Below are positions 54,109 to 64,000 of a stretch of 64,000 nucleotides of DNA, piece after piece (within the stretch, counting starts at the first letter, position 1; each line of letters starts with the position of its first letter). A model generated the notes under the pieces. It was not told the origin of the DNA and ran no database searches. It saw nothing but the letters and a program-made list of their open reading frames with translations. The translations under genes were made by a program, and so were the position numbers. This DNA is from Allodiplogaster sudhausi. Taxonomy: Eukaryota > Nematoda > Chromadorea > Rhabditida > Diplogasteridae. The stretch covers positions 836,501 to 900,500 of the forward strand of contig CALZFC010000101.1 of the NCBI GenBank assembly GCA_945643635.1, given 5' to 3'.

Positions 54109-56403
54109 GAAGAAGAGTTGGTTGGCCGGAAGAGACTGACAGCGATGTTGTCGGGAGTGGGGTCGTTCTTGCAGAGCTGGCGGTAGATCGCCTGTGCCAC
54201 GTACACGTACTGCATGTTTGTCTGGATCGCATGTGCTCGCATGTCTGAAAGACTTATTTTATTAGACAATTTTTATTTCTATTTTTAAATTTCTTGATGT
54301 AATTGAAAATAAGTCTAAATGACGAACGGCGCATCTGCTTGAGCATCTCCTTCATGTCGCCAGCCTTGCCCTGCAGAAGAGTCTGCAGCATCTACTCGAT
54401 GGCCACCATAGTGCCAGTGCGGCCTATACAAGGGACACTCTTCGAAGGATTCCAGAAGGAAGCAACCGACCGACGCCGGCCGAGCAGTGTATGACTGCCG
54501 TGTACTTCGTGGCGCAGATCTGGCGAAGGACGTTCATCCCAGCCATCGTCGACTCGGGCACTCCGCGGTCAGGCCTGCCAAGTTACATACTTATTTCATT
54601 CCAACTAGAAAGAGGAATAAAGAGAACTTGCCAGTTGCGCCACTGGAAGTGATGCACGATTCGGCTCGGCTTGTCAGTCGCCTCCAGCACGAGAGTTCGG
54701 TAGTCGAAGAGGGGCTCGCTCACGTTGTCGAAGTTTGTCACCGACACCTCTAAAAAGATGATATATAGAGAGATAGAGCAGTGAAGTGCGGAAGACTTGA
54801 GTCTTCCGTACTAAACTGCTAACACGAGTGCGGCAGAGATGATTGGCTGTCACATGGACACTTGGATGCGATCCCGTGCTACAGCCACGCGAACTGCAGA
54901 TCGCAGTTGCCGGAAGAGGCGATGCCGAAGGTAGCCGAGGACAGAAGCGAAATCTGAAAGAAGCAGTGAGGAGACATTGATCGACTTGTAAATCATACGG
55001 ATATGTAGTTGCTATTACCTCTAAAAACCAAATTCAAATGCATGAAATATTTTCTTAGCTCTAAAAGCAAATTTATGTATCTGCATAGAAAAATAAACAT
55101 AATAAATAAATAAATCTTATTGTTAGTGATCCCGTGTCCATTCTAGCTGTCTCTTCCTATTTTGCCTTGCTCGTTTTTTTCGTTGCTCGGTCTGTAGTTT
55201 GTATTTTTCTCGTTCTTTCCCGTTATGCTCTCCAACCTCCCCCTACCTTACCTATGCCGCTGATCCTTTTTCTCCTGCCCCTCAAACCGTTCACCCTTCA
55301 CAGTCTAACCCCTACCATATGCTACCTGAAATCGATGTATGATGCTAAATAAATTAAATAAGGCCAAGAAACGAAGTATACTTTAATAAAGTTACAAGGA
55401 TATAGAGAGAAGAGGCGAGTCCTCAAAAGGGCCAGTGGCACAATCATTGACAACTGCATTAAATTCGTTCAGTTTCCTACTCGAAGTAAGATCAGTAACA
55501 AAATCATGAGTTATGAATGATTAATAGAAGTAAACTAGCGAGGAAGGGTACTGCTTTAGTATAATTAATAAAGAGAGCGTGCCATGGAGCGAGGATCAAA
55601 GCAAGAGTCATTCTTGAGCTGGGCGGAGAAGTTCGGAGAGAGCAGCGACCAGCACACGGAGGCGGCGATCTCACTCAGTGGAGCCACGCCCCTCAGGCGC
55701 AACTAGAAAAGGTAGAATTGGATGATGTAACACAAGTTTGTATATATATATACTATGTGTACATGTACAAAAGTTACTGATAACTAATAATGAAATATAA
55801 TATAACATTTGATATCTCGCATAAAAGAAAAGAAAATGGCCTGCCTGATATAAAATGCGCTCTTTGACGAAAAAGACTCGCCCGCCTGGAGAGTGCACGA
55901 TGCCCTCCGGGCTAAGCGTCCTGTTCCAGTCGGTCGGCACTTCTCGCAGCGTTAGCGTCGTTGAGCGACCGAGGTCGAGATCGGTCATCTTCACTTCCAG
56001 CTCAAATCTTTCGTTTATTTTATTTTCAGTAATAGTCGTCTTGCATTGCTAATTAAACCTCTTTTTGAGAATTTTAAATTTAAGTAAAGAAAAAATATAG
56101 ACAGACTGACCTGATTCTCAACGGACTTGCTTGCCGAAAAAAAGAATCTTTGCACGCCGACAACCGTCTCCGGCCACCGCGTGGTCGCCGCGTCGACGCG
56201 CGTGAATTCATTGAAGAGCGGGCGGTAGTCGGAGCTGACATGCCGTGTCCGCTCCTCTTCCGCTTCGCTCGCAGCCGTCCGTCGGTAGAGCACGGACGCC
56301 GTAAGGCAGCCGTGCACTTCCGACGGACGGTCGTAGATGAGCACGCTCGCCGGTGTGCGGTGGGGGCACCCGGTGGCGAGCGGAGGCGCAAGGACGTACT
56401 AAG
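54109..56403 (-). pseudogene. PTP, truncated, inverted, hybrid of copies A and B (copy C)
   Basis: Same exons in reverse: VIHCSAGVG, RTGTMVAIE then TAG (54,394-54,392), AIQTNMQYVYVAQAIYRQL. The 3' part carries A-type readings (NDPTPDNIA; cccttgtatagg; cttcgagtaggaaac; FFRQASPL in another frame). The 5' neighbour ORF carries B-type readings. It forms most of the inverted-repeat loop. Confidence 0.85.
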
Positions 56404-56413
56404 GGGGGAATAC

Positions 56414-57139
56414 TCAATCTTTCATTTGCGTTTTTTTCCTGGATGAAGGTACAGAGAGCATGGACTTTGGAGAAACTAGAACTACAATAGTCCGGTTGTT
56501 TAAATATAGTTGTATGTACCCTTTCACTATAGTAACTTCAGTCGTGCGAACCTTGAATTCTGCCTTGTTCATCATGGCCTCTGCTTGCCACCTCACCCAC
56601 GTCCTGCAGTTGAGTATATGCGTAATAGTGACGTCATCGACGCCATTGCACTCCACTTTGAACAGTTCTATCGCACGCCAGGTAACCTCGTCCAACGACA
56701 TGAATAACTTGAGCTGGAGTTGCTTCGCGTCGCTCGAAATAATACGAAGCATTCTCTGCGGCGCTGCGCCGGCTCTGCATGGGAGTCGGAAGGCGGCTGA
56801 GTGCGAGATGGCCAGTTCAGAGTGGTCAACGTGGATGAACACAAGTCGCCAGTCAACGTTGGCGCCATCATTCGAATGACACTCGATGGTGGAGAAAGTT
56901 CGCTCATCGAGAAAGACGACTGGATTTGGTGGATCAGCTGCATTTAATACGCGGATATTGAAGCGGCAGCCATCTGGGACGAGATCGCAAGAGGTGGTCA
57001 GCAATGAGAGCGGAAGGACGCGGTACTCACTTAGTAGCAGGTCAGAGTTAGTGGAAGAGAGGACAAGAATCGAATCACTGGCCGCGACAACGGACCAGGA
57101 AGAAGAGGAGACGGAAGCAACCGGATGGATGCCGTGCAT
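56414..57139 (-). CDS. Unidentified ORF, 241 codons (copy C)
   Basis: Third copy of the MHGIHPVASVSSSSWSVVAA ORF, with B-type residues at all four A/B sites (QLQLKLF, HILNCR, RWQAEA, KSMLSV). Open throughout. The conserved openness in three copies contrasts with the shared nonsense codon of the adjoining PTP. Confidence 0.5.
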   Translation of the reverse strand: MHGIHPVASVSSSSWSVVAASDSILVLSSTNSDLLLSEYRVLPLSLLTTSCDLVPDGCRFNIRVLNAADPPNPVVFLDERTFSTIECHSNDGANVDWRLVFIHVDHSELAISHSAAFRLPCRAGAAPQRMLRIISSDAKQLQLKLFMSLDEVTWRAIELFKVECNGVDDVTITHILNCRTWVRWQAEAMMNKAEFKVRTTEVTIVKGYIQLYLNNRTIVVLVSPKSMLSVPSSRKKTQMKD

Positions 57140-57519
57140 TCTGGAAGTGGAACTGAGGTGGGGTTGAGAATTGAAGTGTTGGAGAGAGAGAACGAGGAGA
57201 TAGAGAGAGAAAACGAAAATGATAGCCAGTAAGAGAGACTTTGAGCAGAAGGAATAAAGTGTCGGGGCACAAATAAGGGTACTTACGCATAGCCATTATC
57301 ACATATTTCTGTCTAATAAGGTACAAATTAGTTGTAATGTGGTTAACGGCGAGTGCTGTAATGCTTAGTTAACATTATGTAATGTCTGAGAGAGAAAGAG
57401 AGAGGGAGAGAGAGAAAGAAAGAGAAAGAAGAATGAGAGAAAGAGAAAGAGAAAGAGAAAGAGAGGGAGAGAGAGAGACAGAGGGCGCAATGAAGGACTC
57501 CGGCCTGGACGCATTAAAG

Positions 57520-59135
57520 GAATCACCCGTTCGAATTGCTCAATCGCCGTCGCGCGGCTCTTCTCCCAGCGACATCTGCAAGAGAAGATATTTGTGTAAT
57601 TCGAAAGCATATAAAATTGCTTTTTGCTCTAAAAAATTCATAGGCATAAAATATTTCTTTCTTTGCTTGTCATCGTGAGCAGGTGTGCGCCCGAGCTATC
57701 TCGCTATGAGAATGGTGAGAGAAGAGAGACCGAGAGAGAGAGAGCCGACTCGTCCGACGCGTCCTTGGTACCAAGATCCTGGGCGGGACTGTAGTTCCTC
57801 GCTTACAATTAGCCGTGGTGCGCACTGATGGTGACATCAACTCTTCACTTGTCTCCCCCGCTCAGAGTGCTTGCACATATTTTGAGCGCGTTATTTCGCC
57901 TTATTCTGCTACCATCTTGATCGCTCGCAAAAGTCAATTTGATATCAATTCGATATCTTCATGTAAGATTAAAGAAGAGGATAAAGCAAGATCTTGGCTC
58001 TTTGTTCTCTCTAGCACTCACTCTGTCTCTCTCTCTCTCTTTTTCTCTCTCTATATATAATGAGAATGAGTCTCTGACTCATTTCAAGCGGCTTCCAAAC
58101 GTATCAATTGTGAACTTGATGCTGCGGTCACTTCGTCCTCCCTTAACATGGCAGAACTTAACCCGCCCCCTTGACGCGGTGCCTGCGGCCGCGCCCGAAA
58201 ACAGTCTTCTCCGTAGTACAAAATGATCTACAGGAAGAACGGAATGATCTACATGTATATGATTGTATCTTCCCCGGCGACGAGTGGTAATTCCATTCTG
58301 CCAACTGATACTTCTTGGCTTCTTTTTGTCTCTCCTCTTATTAAAAAGAACAAGACATATTGGCTGATTGTGAGTTGCATGGACGAGAATATGAAAGAGT
58401 GTTGAAGGATAAAAGGTATGCGGAGCGAATCGCCCCGCCATGCCCTTATCTTCTCCTCATCTGCTCGTCTCGCTCTGTCCGTCTACACCAGAAATGGCTG
58501 ACAAGATAGTGGAAACTTGGAGTGTACACAATGGGGGAAAACAGAGAAAAGGAGGATGGGATGAAGACAGATGAGATAGCTGACGAGAGAGAGAGGGAGA
58601 GAGAAAGCTAGTTGTGTGAGAAAGCGGTTGAGAGATAGAGAGAGAGGGAGAGAGAGAGTGGTAGAAAGGAGACAATGATGAAAGAGAGAAGGAAGTAGAT
58701 AGAGAAGATAGAGAGATTGAGAGCGAGAGAGAGGGAGATACATAGAAGGAGAGAGGGAGAGAAGACGATGATGAGAGAAAGAGGGAAGGAAGTATACCTC
58801 TCTTTTCCAATGAACGGCGCACGGAATCATTATGACAGACTGGAAACCGTAACAGGAGTAGCAGTGAAGAAGACGGCATCGCCCTGCAAGAGAGAAGACC
58901 ACAAAGCGTGCGTTCTGAGCAGATGAAAAGGTTTTTTATAGTAACAATTTGAACCATATCTTTTGTTAGTTAATTAAACGAGGGGATTCATGGAAAAGGA
59001 CTTATCTAATAACAGCTGATAGAAGAGAATATTGAGTAATCCTTGCACGAGCAGCTCAAGCATCCAGAATATACTGTAGATAAAAGTTATTTGTATTGAC
59101 TAGTAGTATGCGATTGAATAGTTTAAAAAGAGCTT
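57520..59135. other. Copy of the pre-PTP block in the right arm
   Basis: Inverted counterpart of 52,471-54,100. It contains GA tracts and the same ambiguous open frames (minus 58,079-58,441 and plus 58,223-58,405). No gene is called. Confidence 0.5.
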
Positions 59136-59858
59136 GTCGTATTCGTCAAAGTACAAGCACTTCGCTCCAAGCTTGCCGGTGGTAGGCTTTTATATAAGCT
59201 AAAATACTATACAATAGTTCCTTTTATATGGAAATGTAATAGTTAAGAATGAAGATTTCTATCAATGGGCTGTCACTTTGGCCTGATTGAAAGTCTTTTA
59301 ACAAATCATTCAAAATGATCCCTGAAATGTTTGCTAGATATAATTTCCAATGCAAAACGAAAACTATCCCAAAACTGAACAGTACTGACAAAGTTATTTC
59401 TGAAGACAAGATGATTTTTAGGGAGGCAAGAGAGGCGGCGGAAGGAACAACCCCTCCTCGCTCCGCCCCCGCCACTGGCCAGCCCTCTTCTCTCTCAGCC
59501 AATCAGCCACTTCCTGGCAACAGTATGCTGAATAATGAATATTTCGATTGCAGTTTGTGGACCCGGCCAAGGCGGCTCTCCGATCGAGAAAAGTGTGGGA
59601 AGATGTCATCAGCTGTATCAGCCAGAACCAACTCTTCAATGCTATCAAGGTTTCTTCCTTTTCTTCCTTTACGAAATCGATATAATACACGCATAACTTA
59701 TGCTTGATTTTGCTGAAATATATTGGTAAAGATGCAAGGAATATACATTTTCGCCGAACATCCTCCATCGGACAATTACAATCGATTTTACAACTCCTTC
59801 CTTTATCCTTGACTGAATTTGGATATTTTCAGTTGATGTGTAATGAACATCGGCGGGT
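59136..59858. other. Chimeric module, right-arm copy
   Basis: Inverted copy of 51,748-52,470, with the DENND4 exon fragment now on the plus strand (about 59,555-59,650) and the CCAAT/GC-box segment at about 59,435-59,510. Confidence 0.85.
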
Positions 59859-60428
59859 ATTCACTCGCCCGCTCTACCCAGACTCGCCCGCTCTCACTCG
59901 CCCGCTCTACCCATCACTCGCCCGCTCTACCCTGACTCGCCCGCTCTACCTACTCGCCCGCTCTACCCACACTCGCCCGCTCTACCCAGACTCGCCCGCT
60001 CTACTCACTCGCCCGCTCTACTCACTCGCCCGCTCTACCCTCACTCGCCCGCTCTACTCACTCGCCCGCTCTACTCACTCGCCCGCTCTACTCACTCGCC
60101 CGCTCTACTCACTCGCCCGCTCTACTCACTCGCCCGCTCTACCCTGACTCGCCCGCTCTACCCACTCGCCCAGTCTACTCACTCGCCCGCTCTACCCTCA
60201 CTCGCCCGCTCTACTCACTCGGCCGCTCTACCCTTACTCGCCCGCTCTACTCACTCGCCCGCTCTACTCACTCGCCCGCTCTACTCACTCGCCCGCTCTA
60301 CCCTCACTCGCCCGCTCTACAATGGACTCGCCCGCTCTACCCATACGCCCGCTCTACCCTGACTCGCCCGCTCTACTCACTCGCCCGCTCTACTCACTCG
60401 CCCGCTCTACTCACTCGCCCGCTCTACC
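59859..60428. repeat. Minisatellite array 3 (inverted copy of array 2)
   Basis: Reads TCACTCGCCCGCTCTAC on the plus strand, with the same order of variants as array 2 mirrored, and ends at gtagagc|ccacgtcacagagcgg before the LINE. Confidence 0.95.
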
Positions 60429-63400
60429 CACGTCACAGAGCGGTCGGTGCATGCAGCTCTCTCTCAAGCGCCTTTGCACCTGCTTTTCTCCTCGCTCCTA
60501 GTGCCTGAGGGGCACTCATCTCTACCCAGGCACAACTCCAGGTTCTTTATCGGCCATCTCCTCAACCCTTGGGCCAAGGGTCCTTTACTGATTGATCGTC
60601 TGGCCCCCGCTTAGTTAAGCATGGCCGATGCTGACCCTCCTGCCCCCCTCGATCTCCCTGCCGTCGTCTCCTTTTTTAAGGGACTGAAGGACCGCAAGCG
60701 CCGCCGATCCACGGATGAGCCCCCTGACTCTGACGACATCCTCGCCTTCCTGGCTTCCTCCGTCTCTTCTCTGACCGCTCAGCTCTCCGCCCTCAGCAGC
60801 ACCGTCTCCTCCCTCGAGTCCTCTCTGGCCGCCAAGGACATCGTCATCGCGGATATGACAGTTGCCCTCACCGCCCATACCACCCAGCTTGACACCATTG
60901 ACACCAGACTCACCGCCGTTGAGACCGCCCCTCCTCCCCTTTATACTGTCCATAATGATCCCTTGATTGAGGATGATATTATTATGTGTGAGAATGTTGC
61001 CGGCAACCTTCCCCCCTCCTCCTCAGACACCCTCTCCTGGGAATTTTCCCGGGAGACCGAGGACGAGATTAGAGATAGGCATGAGCGCCGCCGGGCTCTT
61101 GTTGTCTTCGGTCTCCCCCCACCTGACGGCTCCCCCATTCAGCGGGCGGCCTCTTATTATAATGCTGTTCTCCATCTCCTTGATTGTATTGGTGTCTCCG
61201 CCCTGCACTCTGCTGTCTACCCGCTCTCCGATCGGGACAATCCAGTTAAGGTCATTCTCCCCAACTCTCTCCTCCAACAGCTAGCAATCCGCAACTCCCA
61301 CCGCCTCAGACACTCGGACTCCTTCTGGCGCTGTGCCATCCGCCCCTCTCTCACCTTCGCCCAAAGAGGCATTGTCCCCTCCCCTCCCAAACTCCCTGAT
61401 TTCTCTCGCTTCTACGCGAGTCCTCCCGGACGCCCTTCGTCCGGGTTGCCTTCCCGCCCTCCCACCAATCGCCGGGTCGCGGCGCCTAGGAGACCACCTC
61501 GCCCCTCGTACGCCGACATGGCCTCCCACCACCCTCCCTCCAACCGTCCCCACTCTCAATCTCTCCTCTTCTCCAACTTCCCTCCCCCCTCCTCTTTCAC
61601 CACCCCCTCCTTCTCTCCTCCCTCTTTCACTCCACCAACTGCCTACCAACCGCCTCCTCCCGCCCCACTGCCTCATCCGCCTCCAATTTCCACGTTTAAC
61701 CGTTTCTCTCCCCTCGCCCGTCCTCCTTCCCCTTTCTTCCACCAGGGGGGCCCTACCATTATTAAGTACAAATGTTCGCACATCCCTTGCCCCCTTTACC
61801 TGTTCAATGCCCGTTCAGTAGTAAACAAGACTCATGAGCTTTTCCATTTACTTACCCGTTCGTTTGCTGCCATATGCATAGTAGAAACTTGGCTCTCCTC
61901 CTCTATACCCGACAGCTTTCTCCTTAGTGGTTGTCCAGATTATAGCGTCTTCCGCCAGGATCGCCTCAGGAAGAAGGGTGGCGGTGTAGCTATCCTTCTT
62001 AGGAATACCATATCTGCCAAAATTGTCCACTCTCTCTCAACCCCTTCTGCTTTTGAGCTTCTTGCTATCGATGCAAACTTTAATAATGATTTTATCCGTT
62101 TTATTCTAGTCTACCGCGCCCCCTCTTGCTCTGCCGAACATAACTCTTGTCTCATCTCACTCTCGCGCGATCTCTCCACTTCTCCATATCCCACTATCCT
62201 CCTTGGCGATTTTAACTACCCCGACATCCCGTGGCACAAAAGCCCTTCTCTACTTCCTCAACCCCTCTCCCCCAGCTCCAAACTATTCCACGATTTCTCT
62301 GCCGCCTGCTCCTTCGCACAACTTACCCCTGCTCCCACTTGCAATAATCATATCCTAGACCTTCTCCTAACAAATACCCCTACTCTCCTCTCTAATATCA
62401 CTGTTGAACCTCCATTCCTCAACTCCGATCATTCTTCGGTTATGGCCACTATCTCACTCTCGCATGTTAAACCCACTTATACCTATATTAAGGATTACCG
62501 CAAAGTAGACTACCAAGCTGCCTCATCTTATCTTTTAAATTTCTGTTTCCCCACTCCCTTTCACTCCCTATCCAATGTCGACGAAATGTATTCTTCTCTC
62601 TCCTCTGCCATCCGTGCCATAGATGATCTCTTCGTCCCCTACAAGCGTGTCGTCCGCCTCCCTGATCACATTTTACGTCTTCAGCGGAAACGCTTCGACC
62701 TTTGGATAGAATCATTAGAAAAAGATGACCCTAAATCCCATTCCGCTTTTGCCATTGCTAACTCGCGCTATTGTAAGGAAATGGACAAATACTCTAGAAA
62801 TGTAGAAAAGCACATAGTCCTCTCCAACAACAAGTCCCTTTTCTATCGATACATTAGAAATAAAACCTCTGCTAAGCCTCGGGGAGTTGATACCCTCACC
62901 CAGTCCTCTGGTCCAGACTGCTATACCGATGTAGATAAGGCCGAGCTTTTAGCTTCAACTTTTGCAGATGCTTATACTGTTGATAATGGTTATCTCCCCA
63001 ATCTCTCTCCTAATTCAAGATCTATCCCCCCTTTTTCTATTGTTTTCCCTAGGCACGAGATTTGTCGCCTCATTGAAACCTGGCCTAATTCCTCCTGCAA
63101 AACTCCCGATAATTTCAATCTCGCCCTTATTAAGAACCTATCCATTCCACTAAGTGAAGCCCTCGAGTACATTTTCAATTATTCTTTTTCCACCGCAACT
63201 GTTCCCTCTGTTTGGAAGTCCTCAATTATCATACCCATTAAGAAGAAGGCTCCTTTTTCCGACCCTTCCAACTACCGTCCAATCTCAATTACCTCCATAT
63301 TCTCTCGCCTTTTTGAGAAACTCTATTCCTATTGTGATTCTGGACACATCATTCCCGACCAACAATATGGCTTTAGACGTAGACGTTCTATAGAATTCCA

Positions 63401-64000
63401 GATGTTAGATTGTCTTGAACATTGGACCTCTGCCCATCATAATTCCCTTACCACCGATATTATCTACTTTGACCATGCTCGTGCTTTCGACCGTGTCTCC
63501 CACCCTAAACTCTTATTTAAGCTTAGTGTCCTAGGTATTCCCCCAAATGTCGTTAACTGGATCTCTTCTTTTCTTTCTAACCGCTCCTTCCAAGTGCGAG
63601 TAGGCACATCCCTCTCAACTCCTCGTCCTGTTATTAGTGGAATCCCCCAAGGCACTGTAATCGGCCCCTTTCTATTTATCCTTTATACTAGCGACCTTCC
63701 TGGTATCATTGCTACCCATGGTGTTCACTCCCGCTGTTTTGCTGATGACATTAAGATCTTCAAATCCTTTCCATCTTCCTCTTCCCCTTCCTCCTTACAG
63801 GCTGCCATTGACGAAGTTTCTCTCTGGGCTGACAAATGGCAGCTCCCTCTTGCTAGTAACAAGTGTTCTGTTCTTCATCTAGGATCAACCAACCCGAAGC
63901 ATCAATACTTTCTCCGCGGCGTCCCTCTCACAGTAGTAGATTCTGCTCGCGACCTTGGCATCATAATAGACTCTAAACTCTCTTTCTCGCCCCATTGCTC
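60429..64000 (+). mobile_element. CR1/L2-like LINE 2, right copy, cut by the window end
   Basis: Plus-strand copy with the same 5' leader (60,430-60,620) and coding sequence as the left copy. The 3' part lies beyond 64,000. Confidence 0.88.
60621..64000 (+). CDS. LINE polyprotein, right copy, first 1,126 residues
   Basis: Starts MADADPPAPLDLPAVVSFF and is open to the window end. It includes the coiled-coil-like stretch, ORF1-like region, endonuclease (FNARSVVNK; GDFNYPDIPW; SDHSSV) and RT up to and past CFADDIKIF (about 63,733-63,760). No difference from the left copy was noticed. Confidence 0.9.
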   Translation, partial: MADADPPAPLDLPAVVSFFKGLKDRKRRRSTDEPPDSDDILAFLASSVSSLTAQLSALSSTVSSLESSLAAKDIVIADMTVALTAHTTQLDTIDTRLTAVETAPPPLYTVHNDPLIEDDIIMCENVAGNLPPSSSDTLSWEFSRETEDEIRDRHERRRALVVFGLPPPDGSPIQRAASYYNAVLHLLDCIGVSALHSAVYPLSDRDNPVKVILPNSLLQQLAIRNSHRLRHSDSFWRCAIRPSLTFAQRGIVPSPPKLPDFSRFYASPPGRPSSGLPSRPPTNRRVAAPRRPPRPSYADMASHHPPSNRPHSQSLLFSNFPPPSSFTTPSFSPPSFTPPTAYQPPPPAPLPHPPPISTFNRFSPLARPPSPFFHQGGPTIIKYKCSHIPCPLYLFNARSVVNKTHELFHLLTRSFAAICIVETWLSSSIPDSFLLSGCPDYSVFRQDRLRKKGGGVAILLRNTISAKIVHSLSTPSAFELLAIDANFNNDFIRFILVYRAPSCSAEHNSCLISLSRDLSTSPYPTILLGDFNYPDIPWHKSPSLLPQPLSPSSKLFHDFSAACSFAQLTPAPTCNNHILDLLLTNTPTLLSNITVEPPFLNSDHSSVMATISLSHVKPTYTYIKDYRKVDYQAASSYLLNFCFPTPFHSLSNVDEMYSSLSSAIRAIDDLFVPYKRVVRLPDHILRLQRKRFDLWIESLEKDDPKSHSAFAIANSRYCKEMDKYSRNVEKHIVLSNNKSLFYRYIRNKTSAKPRGVDTLTQSSGPDCYTDVDKAELLASTFADAYTVDNGYLPNLSPNSRSIPPFSIVFPRHEICRLIETWPNSSCKTPDNFNLALIKNLSIPLSEALEYIFNYSFSTATVPSVWKSSIIIPIKKKAPFSDPSNYRPISITSIFSRLFEKLYSYCDSGHIIPDQQYGFRRRRSIEFQMLDCLEHWTSAHHNSLTTDIIYFDHARAFDRVSHPKLLFKLSVLGIPPNVVNWISSFLSNRSFQVRVGTSLSTPRPVISGIPQGTVIGPFLFILYTSDLPGIIATHGVHSRCFADDIKIFKSFPSSSSPSSLQAAIDEVSLWADKWQLPLASNKCSVLHLGSTNPKHQYFLRGVPLTVVDSARDLGIIIDSKLSFSPHC

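Larger units (their letters stand above)
57520..64000. repeat. Large inverted repeat, right arm (continues past the window)
   Basis: Reverse complement of 54,100-47,606. The outer 5 kb look identical (same LINE, same minisatellite variants), whereas the inner 0.8 kb carry scattered differences (for example aagaagcc here for left-arm aagaggcc; gcgggtt for gcggatt; cccaggat for cccgggat). Confidence 0.95.

Noticed and set aside
56150..56446. 98-codon frames opposite the PTP exons in copies A, B and C
   Set aside because: Shadows of GC-rich coding exons. The plus/minus exon with VLIYDRPSEVHGCL has the splice signals.

Overview
This window looks like nuclear DNA of a small-intron invertebrate, most likely a nematode (inference). 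It has many short GT-AG introns (about 40-400 bp) ending in tttcag, ttgcag or cttccag, CR1/L2-like non-LTR retrotransposons, very abundant (GA)n/(CT)n tracts, and a receptor-type tyrosine phosphatase (PTP) of a style common in nematodes. I found no rRNA, tRNA, CRISPR array or bacterial operon.

The window is dominated by large-scale rearrangement. Positions 1-1,088 hold the 5' part of a charged, repeat-bearing gene on the minus strand. Unit 1 (2,091-24,906) and unit 2 (25,958-43,570) are copies of one segment in direct orientation. Each carries, in order: a tRNA-splicing endonuclease Sen54-like gene (-), the 3' two-thirds of a DENND4/Crag-like Rab-GEF gene (-), a small zinc-binding protein gene (-), a relic of a glucosamine-fructose-6-phosphate aminotransferase exon (+), an unidentified conserved ORF (+) and a broken PTP gene (+). 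Unit 1 was later invaded by a 4.06-kb LINE with a 6-bp target-site duplication and by a 317-bp inverted-repeat element. Both empty sites survive in unit 2. The two units have also decayed differently. DENND4 in unit 1 has an internal tandem duplication, a nonsense codon, a lost splice acceptor and a 0.6-kb exon-removing deletion. DENND4 in unit 2 is cleaner but has lost the DENN-domain exons that unit 1 keeps.

Between the units, and again beside a second LINE, lies a minisatellite with a 17-19 bp period (core GTAGAGCGGGCGAGT). It is followed by a chimeric module made of a DENND4 exon, a 201-bp CCAAT/GC-box stretch and the end of the Sen54-like gene. Positions 43,571-46,640 appear only once in the window and carry an unidentified multi-exon gene (+). 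The last exons of another unidentified gene (-) follow at 46,657-46,995.

From about 47,606 to the right edge is a very large inverted repeat. Its left arm (47,606-54,100) and right arm (57,520-64,000) each contain a LINE with one long ORF1-like/endonuclease/reverse-transcriptase frame, the minisatellite, the chimeric module and a copy of the pre-PTP region. The 3.4-kb loop holds a third, inverted PTP copy. By diagnostic differences this third copy is a hybrid: B-like (unit 2) at its 5' end and A-like (unit 1) at its 3' end, with one switch. That polarity is expected for the excised circle, or the duplication product, of recombination between the two tandem units. Mis-assembly of haplotypes or chimeric reads must be excluded before a biological reading is accepted.
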